Source: an uncultured Eubacteriales bacterium (GTDB lineage: Bacteria; Bacillota; Clostridia; Oscillospirales; RGIG7773). Taken from it: a stretch of DNA of 13,632 nucleotides. The position numbers were made by a program, and so were the translations under genes. Shown here piece after piece: positions 1 through 4,485 of the stretch. Location of the stretch: NCBI GenBank assembly GCA_934541205.1, contig CAKTDK010000035.1, forward strand, positions 1 to 13,632, written 5' to 3'. The notes under the pieces are model-generated. The model was not told the DNA's origin. It made no database searches and worked only from the letters and a program-made list of their open reading frames with translations. Positions within the stretch are counted from its first letter, which is position 1. The number at the start of each line of letters is the position of its first letter.

Positions 1-66
1 GTTTTACGTTTTGCTTTATTTACGTTTGGTTTTGTTTTACGTTTTGTTTTATGTCTTGCTTTGTTA
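1..66. repeat. T/G-rich degenerate 33-bp direct repeat
   Basis: The first 19 bases recur 33 bases later with one mismatch (GTTTTACGTTTTG at 1 and 34), within a stretch of almost only T and G. It lies immediately past the stop codon of the PHP gene, which reads leftwards. No hairpin or terminator is visible in it. More copies may lie outside the window. Confidence 0.5.
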
Positions 67-81
67 TTTTATTTTGTTTTC

Positions 82-801
82 TTATTTTACTCTATTTTTT
101 CTTTCTTCAACATAAGAAAGAAAACTTTCAAGAGTGAGATTTATAATAAGTTCTTTCGGAAAATCTATTTCCTCCAGCATATTTACGGCATCAGAAAAGT
201 CGTCTACCTGATAAATGCTATGGGCGTCGGCGCCGACAGAAATTCTTACGCCGTATTTTTTACACATAAGAGCAATTTCACGACAATTATTTTTTGCGCC
301 TTTTCGGTGTGAAAAAGAATGACTGTTTATTTCAACAATTTTATTATATTTTTTAAATTCTTTTACAGCAGTTTCGTAATCATATTTAAATATATCCTGA
401 CCGCTGTGGCCTATAGCGTCTATATAGGGATTTTTTGCTATGTTAAGCCAAGTTTTTGTATGATTTTCAAAACTTGTGCTTTTATAGCAAGGTTCATGCA
501 TTGAACATATTACAAAATCAAGGTTTTTCATAATGCCGTTTTCAAGGTCAACACTGCCCTCAGTATCAAGTACGTTTACCTCAGCGCCTTTAAAAAAGCG
601 TACGTTGCCTACTTTTTCGGGAAGTACTCTCTGATTTATAAAATGCCACGGATGAGCGCCGTCGCCGAGAGAAAGAGTATGGTCTGTGAGTACGAAACCT
701 CTAAGACCGATTTCGTTGCATCTTTGCATATATTCTGTAAATGTGGAATATGCGTGTTGACTGACTAAAGTATGATTATGGGTTGAAACTTCTATTTTCA
801 T
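82..801 (-). CDS. PHP-domain phosphoesterase, YcdX-like
   Basis: A 239-residue protein close to the usual length of about 245 for YcdX-type PHP (polymerase and histidinol phosphatase) hydrolases. These are cytoplasmic enzymes with a multinuclear metal centre that cleave phosphate esters; the natural substrate is uncertain. Visible metal-ligand candidates are H8 and H10, H16 in the QHAYST segment, H41 in TDHT, E74 in KGAE, H102, H132 in IGHSG, and D192/H194 in GADAH. The usual Asp before the first HxH is Ser6 here (STHNH). The ATG overlaps the hprK stop as ATGA, so translation is probably coupled to hprK. PHP genes near hprK are common in Clostridia. The stop is TAA at 82-84. The family is clear; the exact reaction is not. 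Confidence 0.88.
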   Translation of the reverse strand: MKIEVSTHNHTLVSQHAYSTFTEYMQRCNEIGLRGFVLTDHTLSLGDGAHPWHFINQRVLPEKVGNVRFFKGAEVNVLDTEGSVDLENGIMKNLDFVICSMHEPCYKSTSFENHTKTWLNIAKNPYIDAIGHSGQDIFKYDYETAVKEFKKYNKIVEINSHSFSHRKGAKNNCREIALMCKKYGVRISVGADAHSIYQVDDFSDAVNMLEEIDFPKELIINLTLESFLSYVEERKNRVK

Positions 802-1751
802 TTTTCTTCTTCACCTTCAAACTGATGTTTTTTCATATCTTCCATAAGCCTGTTGTTAAGCTCTACCGCAGCGTTGTATCCAAAACGTTTCTGACGGTTG
901 TTCATTGCGGCAACTTCAAGTATGATAGCAAGATTACGGCCAGGTTTTACGGGAATTGTCAAAGAAGGAATCTGTAATCCCAAAATATCGGTATAATCAT
1001 TGTCCATTCCTAAGCGGTCGTATACTTTGTTTATATCCCAGGCTTCAAGTTTTACAATCAAATCTATTTTTTCTGATTCCTTAACAGCTCCCATACCGAA
1101 AATACGTCTTACGTCTATAATTCCGATACCGCGAAGCTCAATAAAATGCCTTATAACAGCAGGGGAAGAGCCAACGCATGAGATGTTTGAAACTCTTTTT
1201 ATTTCCACGGCGTCGTCGGCGATAAGACGATGGCCTCTTTTTACAAGCTCAATAGCAGTTTCGCTTTTTCCGACTCCGCTTTCGCCCATAATTAAAATAC
1301 CTTCGCCGTATACTTCTACAAGCACACCGTGAATAGTTTTTCTCGGCGCAAGATTAAGGTTAAGAAAAGCAATAAGCGACGCCATAAAATTTGAGGTTGA
1401 TTCTGTAGTTCTCAAAAGCGGAACCTGATATTTTTCGGAAAACTCAAGCATTTCAGGGAAAGGCTCAAGCTCTCTTGTAATTATTATTGCGGGAATTTTT
1501 GAAGATATAAGCCTGTCGATACTGATACGCCTTCTTTCATCGGTATATCTTTCGAGAAAAGTAAATTCTACCTTGCCCATAACCTGAATACGGTTATTGT
1601 CAAAATAATCAAAAAATCCGGCGATTTGAAGCCCAGGCCTGTTAACGTCAGTACATTTTATTTTTATTGTATCCGGTGATTTTGGAACATATAATTCTTC
1701 GAGATGAAATTCTTTTATAATTTTGTCAAGAGTTACGTAAAATTCATTCAT
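798..1751 (-). CDS. hprK: HPr kinase/phosphorylase
   Basis: A 317-residue bifunctional enzyme that phosphorylates the serine of HPr using ATP or pyrophosphate and removes it again, linking sugar transport (PTS) to carbon catabolite control in Firmicutes. The N-terminal regulatory domain covers about residues 1-130. The kinase domain starts near H141 (HGVLVEVYGEG), with Walker A GESGVGKS at 156-163, the Asp pair D179/D180, the family signature around IELRGIGIIDVR (204-215), and the C-terminal IPVKPGRN loop at 266-273. All expected motifs are present and the length is normal. The start is fixed by CGGAGGAA seven bases upstream of the ATG. The stop overlaps the next gene by ATGA, making a two-gene operon. 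Confidence 0.97.
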   Translation of the reverse strand: MNEFYVTLDKIIKEFHLEELYVPKSPDTIKIKCTDVNRPGLQIAGFFDYFDNNRIQVMGKVEFTFLERYTDERRRISIDRLISSKIPAIIITRELEPFPEMLEFSEKYQVPLLRTTESTSNFMASLIAFLNLNLAPRKTIHGVLVEVYGEGILIMGESGVGKSETAIELVKRGHRLIADDAVEIKRVSNISCVGSSPAVIRHFIELRGIGIIDVRRIFGMGAVKESEKIDLIVKLEAWDINKVYDRLGMDNDYTDILGLQIPSLTIPVKPGRNLAIILEVAAMNNRQKRFGYNAAVELNNRLMEDMKKHQFEGEEEK

Positions 1752-1786
1752 AATTTTTTCCTCCGATTTTATTATACTTTATAGTT

Positions 1787-1815
1787 ATTATAAAATAAAT
1801 ATTTATATTAATCAA
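1787..1815 (-). promoter_or_regulatory. Putative sigma-A promoter of hprK
   Basis: Reading leftwards, TTGATT (1810-1815) and TATAAT (1787-1792) are separated by 17 bases, 36 bases before the hprK start codon. A second TATAAT at 1771-1776 has only a poor -35 box. Prediction from sequence only. Confidence 0.65.
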
Positions 1816-1830
1816 TGAATTTTATTTATA

Positions 1831-1875
1831 AAAAAACCAAAAACGGCAGAAATTTTCTGCCGTTTTTGGTTTTTT
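1831..1875 (-). terminator. Bidirectional-looking intrinsic terminator after the AbrB-like gene
   Basis: A near-perfect inverted repeat (AAAAACGGCAGAAA paired with TTTCTGCCGTTTTT) flanked by A and T tracts on both sides. It lies 35 bases past the stop of the AbrB-like gene and upstream of the hprK promoter, so it probably ends the former transcript and insulates hprK. Confidence 0.88.
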
Positions 1876-1909
1876 AATGTATCGGTTAATTAAAAGAAAG
1901 TAGAAGATT

Positions 1910-2179
1910 TCATTTTATAATTTCGGGATATATTTTCTGATAATTTCCGTCTGCAATTTCTCTTATACAGTTTGCACAAACACGTTTATAGTTTTTTATA
2001 AGAACATTTTCCGTTGCTCCGCACAAAATGCAGGTAGGAATAGATTTTTGGACAATCATATGTCCTTCTTCTATTCTTATGTCAAGCATATCAGTTTTAT
2101 CAATATTAAGTTTATCCCATATTTCTTCTTTTGAGACAGTTTTGATGAACTCGTCAACAGTTAATGTTTCATATAACAT
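1910..2179 (-). CDS. Small AbrB/SpoVT-like protein with a four-cysteine zinc site
   Basis: An 89-residue protein. Residues 8-45 can be aligned by eye with the AbrB/SpoVT DNA-binding segment (VDEFIKTVSKEEIWDKLNI against the common VDELGRVVIPKELRRTLGI), followed by LDIRIEEGHMIVQK, which matches the family's LEIxVDxxKIILKK strand. The C-terminal part has CxxC pairs at C50/C53 and C68/C71, the zinc module attached to many clostridial AbrB-like regulators. The usual GRVVIP core and arginines are not conserved, so DNA binding may be altered or lost. GGAG lies 10 bases before the ATG. No clear promoter is seen. It sits alone between a strong terminator and the long non-coding region. The function is inferred; a divergent transition-state regulator is the best guess. 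Confidence 0.7.
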   Translation of the reverse strand: MLYETLTVDEFIKTVSKEEIWDKLNIDKTDMLDIRIEEGHMIVQKSIPTCILCGATENVLIKNYKRVCANCIREIADGNYQKIYPEIIK

Positions 2180-2207
2180 CTTTTTACAACTCCATTTTTT
2201 AAAAAAT

Positions 2208-2280
2208 ATTATTTGGGATTTTTATTAATTGAAGGGGAAGAAAGGTAAAAAATAAGTCTTGCATAAAAACCCCAAATAAT
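2208..2280. repeat. Imperfect 18-bp inverted repeat upstream of the AbrB-like gene
   Basis: The arm at 2208-2225 (with ATTTGGGATTTTTAT) and the arm at 2263-2280 (with ATAAAAACCCCAAAT) are complementary with one mismatch. They enclose 37 bases with an A/G-rich run. The span covers the region where a promoter or operator of the minus-strand gene ending at 1910 would be expected. Role unknown. Confidence 0.55.
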
Positions 2281-2284
2281 TATT

Positions 2285-2308
2285 AAGGTGTTTTAAAGCA
2301 CCTTTTTT
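2285..2308. terminator. Intrinsic terminator-like hairpin
   Basis: AAGGTG (2285-2290) pairs with CACCTT (2299-2304), and the right arm runs into six T residues. No plus-strand gene ends here. It could end a minus-strand transcript from the shortened RNA copy at 2310-2372, or an unannotated plus-strand RNA. Confidence 0.55.
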
Positions 2309-2309
2309 A

Positions 2310-2372
2310 TAAAATCGGCGGAATAAAAAAGCTCCCCGACAGATGTATCTGCACTACCACTCTCGCCGAAAA
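2310..2372 (-). ncRNA. Shortened inverted copy of the small-RNA element
   Basis: Read on the minus strand, this segment contains GTGGTAGTGCAGATAC, then after a short novel stretch GTCGGGGAGC and TTTTTTATTCCGCCG. These match the 5' arm (GGTGGTAATGCAGATAC) and the 3' end (GTCGGAGAGC, TTTTTTATTCCGCTG) of the element at 2709-2801. The middle, with both conserved loops, is missing. It is bounded by CGGCG/CGCCG. It looks like a deletion derivative or decayed copy; a transcript is possible but no good promoter is seen. Confidence 0.5.
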
Positions 2373-2375
2373 AAA

Positions 2376-2598
2376 GTTAACCACCCATACATAGAAAGGT
2401 TATTTTACAGATATAAAATAATTTTCAGCCAAAATGTTAATTTTTAAATATTTTCCAACATTTATTATTTTATAATATGAAAATATTATAAAATACCCCT
2501 GCTGCAGTGTTGCTTACCACAGTCCCTAACAATCTTTCCCCCCAAAAAAAACTCTAACTATAATATAAGCAAGACAGCCCACAAACTTTGCTTATTTA
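2376..2598. other. AT-rich non-coding segment with a perfect AT hairpin and a C-rich stretch
   Basis: No reading frame or known RNA is seen. It contains a perfect 13-bp inverted repeat at 2466-2478/2483-2495 with a four-base loop (GAAA), made only of A and T. Next to it is an unusually G+C-rich stretch at 2496-2543 ending in six C. On the minus strand the G-rich run follows TTTGTG-17-TATAGT, a weak promoter-like pair, so a short minus-strand RNA ending near the AT hairpin is conceivable but unproven. Confidence 0.4.
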
Positions 2599-2599
2599 T

Positions 2600-2685
2600 T
2601 TTTGAAAAAACTTTTCTTGGAGCTCTTTCCTTGAAAAAACTTTCTTAAGAAAAACTTTTCTCGAAAAACTTTTGCTTGAAAAAAG
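2600..2685 (+). repeat. Repeated TTGAAAAAACTTTTC-like motifs before the small-RNA promoter
   Basis: Four imperfect copies of TTGAAAAAACTTTTC occur from about 2602, 2631, 2648 and 2661, and a further TTGAAAAAAG forms the -35 box of the promoter at 2676. Their position directly upstream of the core promoter suggests an UP-element-like A-tract region or a binding-site cluster. This is inferred from position only. Confidence 0.45.
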
Positions 2686-2704
2686 AGAGGAAATATGCTA
2701 TAAT
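2676..2704 (+). promoter_or_regulatory. Consensus sigma-A promoter of small RNA copy 1
   Basis: TTGAAA (2676-2681), a 17-base spacer and a perfect TATAAT (2699-2704). Transcription would begin about where stem P1 of the following RNA starts. Confidence 0.8.
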
Positions 2705-2708
2705 AAAT

Positions 2709-2801
2709 GCTCTTCGACGCCGGTGGTAATGCAGATACTGTTGATATCTCATTACGGAAGCAGAATGTTCGTGCATTGCTGCTTCGTCGGAGAGCTTTTT
2801 T
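2709..2801 (+). ncRNA. Candidate structured small RNA, three-way junction, copy 1
   Basis: By hand folding, P1 is 11 bp (2709-2719 with 2785-2795, one G-U pair) and runs into six T, so it doubles as a terminator stem. P2 uses GTAATG/CATTAC and GATA/TATC and closes on loop CTGTTGA (2738-2744). P3 uses AAGCAGAATG with CATTGCTGCTT, one bulged G, and loop TTCGTG (2768-2773). The arms follow each other with almost no unpaired junction bases. The promoter is at 2676-2704 and there is no open reading frame. A second copy at 3468-3552 keeps both loops and the fold while most of the stems differ, which supports selection on an RNA structure. It does not match tRNA, 4.5S, 6S or any riboswitch I can recall. 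Function unknown. Confidence 0.68.
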
Positions 2802-2833
2802 ATTCCGCTGATTTTTCGGCGAAAAAAACTCTC
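2790..2833 (+). promoter_or_regulatory. Alternative hairpin overlapping the terminator of small RNA copy 1
   Basis: GAGAG (2790-2794) plus the six-T tract (2796-2801) can pair with AAAAAA (2822-2827) plus CTCTC (2829-2833), with CGC/GCG inside. This uses the 3' strand of P1 and the U tract, so a read-through transcript could fold differently from the terminated RNA. It is seen only as complementarity. Confidence 0.4.
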
Positions 2834-2835
2834 TG

Positions 2836-2957
2836 ACCTAAACCGTAATAAAGATTAAGCTTTTTAAACTATGACTATCACAATCGGACATAATAAAAAT
2901 CCTTTCTTTTTTGGATTTTAAGATTAAAAATTTTTACAAAATTTTTAATCTCTTTGC
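2836..2957. other. AT-rich spacer with two hairpins
   Basis: AAAATCC (2896-2902) pairs with GGATTTT (2913-2919). AGATTAAAAAT (2920-2930) can pair with ATTTTTAATCT (2941-2951). No gene or recognisable promoter is seen. Confidence 0.4.
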
Positions 2958-3149
2958 GACAAGAAATAAAAAGTTTCTCTAAAAGCCTGAAAACTTTTGA
3001 TGATAAGAAATGAAAGATTTCTTAAAAACTTTAAAATTTCTTTACGATAAGAAATAAAAAGTCTCTCTAAAAGCCCGAAAACTTTTGATGATAAGAAATA
3101 AAAAATTTCTTAAAAAACTTTAAAATCTTTTGGCAATAAGAAATAAAAT
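2958..3149. repeat. 88-bp tandem repeat, about 2.2 copies
   Basis: Unit 1 (2958-3045) and unit 2 (3046-3134) share most positions, starting at AAGAAATAAAAAG and running through CTCTAAAAGCC, GAAAACTTTTGATGATAAG and TTTCTTAAAA. A third partial unit ends near 3149. The internal motif TTTTGATGATAAGAAATAAA recurs outside the array at 3643-3662. There is no continuous reading frame, and the spacing is not that of a CRISPR array. Confidence 0.7.
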
Positions 3150-3150
3150 T

Positions 3151-3190
3151 AAAACCGTGCTAAGTGTATTAGCACGGTTTTTAGTTTTTT
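3151..3190. terminator. Strong intrinsic terminator in the non-coding region
   Basis: A perfect 13-bp stem (AAAACCGTGCTAA, 3151-3163, with 3169-3181), loop GTGTA, followed by TTTTTAGTTTTTT. No gene precedes it on the plus strand within 350 bases, so it implies a transcript through the 88-bp repeats or read-through from small RNA copy 1. The A-rich left flank would also allow action on the minus strand. Confidence 0.82.
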
Positions 3191-3420
3191 ATCTTTATAA
3201 TGAGGTTTCTTTCTTGACTTAGAGATTCTTCGTCGCTGACGCTCCTCTGAATGACAGCGAAGTTAGATTCTCTGAATGACATGTAAAAATTTCTCCGAAA
3301 AACATAAAAAAATGACATAGAGAAAATCAAAATGTCAATAAGTGAAAGAAGCTCATTTTATCCAAAACAAAAAGGGATATAACAAACTAAACCATATAAC
3401 AAAGGGATTTCGAGAAAATT
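3191..3420. other. Non-coding segment with degenerate palindromic-repeat fragments
   Basis: AGATTCTTCG (3223-3232) and CTCTGAATGACAG (3245-3257), then a second AGATTC-TCTGAATGACA (3265-3281), match the left half of the palindromic element at 7305-7389, so these are probably decayed copies. Further on, TGACAT/ATGTCA (3313-3318/3332-3337) could form a weak hairpin, and ATATAACAAA occurs twice near 3377 and 3394. No gene is seen. Confidence 0.5.
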
Positions 3421-3431
3421 ACCAAATTCTG

Positions 3432-3460
3432 TTGTAAAATTGAAAAAAATGTGTTATACT
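3432..3460 (+). promoter_or_regulatory. Sigma-A promoter of small RNA copy 2
   Basis: TTGTAA (3432-3437), a 17-base spacer and TATACT (3455-3460). The predicted start coincides with stem P1 at 3468, the same arrangement as for copy 1. Confidence 0.75.
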
Positions 3461-3467
3461 ATCAGAA

Positions 3468-3552
3468 GTCGGTGCCGGAAATCCGGTTGTTTATTAGTGC
3501 TGTTGACACTTATAAGCAGGCTTAGCGTGTTCGTGCACGTTAAGCTGCCGAC
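3468..3552 (+). ncRNA. Candidate structured small RNA, copy 2
   Basis: P1 pairs GTCGG (3468-3472) with CCGAC (3548-3552). An extra hairpin CCGG-AAAT-CCGG follows at 3475-3486. P2 pairs TTATTAGTG with CACTTATAA around loop CTGTTGA (3500-3506). P3 pairs GCTTAGCGTG with CACGTTAAGC around loop TTCGTG (3530-3535), and its base can pair as GCAG/CTGC with one bulged G, as in copy 1. The 3' end is GTTTATTTAATTTT, a weaker U tract than in copy 1. Identical loops with different but still paired stem sequences argue for a conserved RNA family. No partner gene is obvious; rpmB lies 255 bases downstream behind its own promoter. Confidence 0.66.
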
Positions 3553-3608
3553 GTTTATTTAATTTTATGAGATAATTTTACAGTATATTTTATAAAATGT
3601 CAATGTTT

Positions 3609-3636
3609 TTTCGGAAATTTTTTCCGAAATGTTTTT
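3609..3636 (+). terminator. Possible backup terminator after small RNA copy 2
   Basis: TTTCGGAAA (3609-3617) and TTTCCGAAA (3621-3629) form a 9-bp stem followed by TGTTTTT. It lies 57 bases past stem P1 of copy 2. The stem is A/U-rich, so it is weaker than the terminator at 3151. Confidence 0.45.
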
Positions 3637-3733
3637 AAACCTTTTGATGATAAGAAATAAAGCCTTTTTGAAGGGGTTTAAACTTGCTTTTTACAAAGCA
3701 TTTTTCATAAATAAAAAAATTTTTCTTAAACTA

Positions 3734-3762
3734 TTGATTTTTACCGCCGAATTTGATACAAT
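3734..3762 (+). promoter_or_regulatory. Sigma-A promoter of rpmB
   Basis: TTGATT (3734-3739), 17 bases, TACAAT (3757-3762). An overlapping alternative is TTTACC (3740-3745), 16 bases, TATAAT (3762-3767). Either gives a leader of about 35-40 bases. Confidence 0.75.
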
Positions 3763-3774
3763 ATAATGCGTTAT

Positions 3775-3799
3775 GTAGGTTAACCCTACTAAGGAGGTG
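3775..3799 (+). promoter_or_regulatory. Leader hairpin directly before the rpmB ribosome binding site
   Basis: GTAGG (3775-3779) pairs with CCTAC (3785-3789) around TTAAC, one base before the very strong AAGGAGGTG (3791-3799). It would sit at the 5' end of the short rpmB leader. It may act as a 5' stabilising hairpin or protein-binding operator; this is inference from position. Confidence 0.45.
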
Positions 3800-3807
3800 T
3801 ATATTTA

Positions 3808-3996
3808 ATGGCTAAATGTGAAATTTGCGGAAAAGGCGTTTCTTTCGGAATCAAAGTTTCTCACTCTCACAGAAGAAGCAACAGAACCTGGAAGTCAAAT
3901 GTTAAAAGAGTTAAAGTTAATATCAACGGTACTCCTAAACATATTTACGCTTGTACAAGATGCCTCCGTTCCGATAAGGTATCAAGAGCAGTTTAA
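3808..3996 (+). CDS. rpmB: Large ribosomal subunit protein bL28
   Basis: A 62-residue protein of normal length for L28, a basic component of the 50S subunit. It starts MAKCEICGKG and carries two CxxC pairs (C4/C7 and C49/C52), the zinc-binding form of L28. The family features SHSHRRSNRTWKSN and VNINGTPKHIYACTRCLRS are present. The strong ribosome binding site AAGGAGGTG lies 8 bases before the ATG. It is monocistronic, with its own promoter and a terminator at 4065-4095. An overlapping frame from 3818 is a shadow. Confidence 0.97.
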   Translation: MAKCEICGKGVSFGIKVSHSHRRSNRTWKSNVKRVKVNINGTPKHIYACTRCLRSDKVSRAV

Positions 3997-4006
3997 TCGT
4001 TTATTA

Positions 4007-4024
4007 CCCTTGTTTGAGCAAGGG
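4007..4024 (+). terminator. Small hairpin after rpmB
   Basis: CCCTTG (4007-4012) pairs with CAAGGG (4019-4024) around TTTGAG. It has no T tract, so it is unlikely to terminate alone and may protect the rpmB 3' end. Confidence 0.4.
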
Positions 4025-4064
4025 ATACCTTGTAAAAAACGGGGTCTGAAAAACGCAAAAATAT

Positions 4065-4098
4065 AACGCAGGATTTTTTATCCTGCGTTTTTATTTTT
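4065..4098 (+). terminator. Intrinsic terminator of rpmB
   Basis: AACGCAGGA (4065-4073) pairs perfectly with TCCTGCGTT (4081-4089), followed by TTTATTTTTT. On the minus strand the stem is followed by ATATTTTTG, so it may also stop copA transcripts, for which no other terminator is visible. Confidence 0.88.
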
Positions 4099-4100
4099 TA

Positions 4101-4287
4101 TATACGTATTTTATAGGCTTTTGACTATATGAGTTTATAGTTTTGGTTTATACGTATTTTGTAGGTTTTTGACTATATGATTTTATAAGGTTTTATTTAT
4201 ACGTATTTCATAAGCTTTTGACTATATGAGTTTATAGTTTTGATTTATACATATTTTATAGGCTTTTGACTATATTGAGTTTTATAT
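4101..4287. repeat. 48-bp tandem repeat array, about 3.9 copies
   Basis: Units start at 4101, 4149, 4198 and 4246 with TATACGTATTTTATAGG (the last reads TATACATATTTTATAGG) and continue with CTTTTGACTATATGAG. The period is 48-49 bases with no unique spacers, so this is not CRISPR. The array fills the gap between the rpmB terminator and the end of the copper ATPase gene, and its last unit runs over that gene's stop codon. Copy number is likely to vary between strains. Confidence 0.85.
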
Positions 4288-4485
4288 AATTTCTTTTACC
4301 TTATATCCTGCGTCTTCAACTATCTGTTTTAATATATTATCCGTAATACCTTCCGTAAATTCCACATAAGCGGTATTTTCTTCAAGATTTACTTTAGCTT
4401 TTATACCGGTTACGTCGTTTAATGCTTTTTCCACTCTTGCGCTGCAATGTCCGCAGCTCATTCCTTCGATTATTATTTTTTTCAT
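4282..4485 (-). CDS. Possible internal CopZ-like copper chaperone start within copA
   Basis: The ATG at 4485-4483, in frame inside the copper ATPase gene, is preceded by AGAAAGGAT about 10 bases upstream. That context closely resembles the one before the copA start itself (AGAAAGGA, A-rich spacer, CAATGAA). Translation from here would give a 67-residue protein with the MxCxxC copper site, the length of a stand-alone CopZ, which carries Cu(I) in the cytoplasm to the ATPase. Whether it is made separately, only as a fusion, or both cannot be told from sequence. It is listed separately because the initiation signals look intact. Confidence 0.45.
   Translation of the reverse strand: MKKIIIEGMSCGHCSARVEKALNDVTGIKAKVNLEENTAYVEFTEGITDNILKQIVEDAGYKVKEII

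Noticed and set aside
2709..2801. Known RNAs such as 4.5S, 6S, tRNA, tracrRNA or a riboswitch
   Set aside because: It has no GGAA-loop SRP motif, no 6S bubble, no tRNA arms or anti-repeat, and no downstream coding gene that a riboswitch would control.
2958..3149. CRISPR array or coding repeat
   Set aside because: There are only about two long units without spacers, and no reading frame crosses them.
3818..4066. An 82-codon frame overlapping rpmB
   Set aside because: It is out of frame with the clearly identified L28 gene and has no start signal of its own.
4101..4287. CRISPR array
   Set aside because: The 48-base units are contiguous and have no unique spacers; no cas genes are present.
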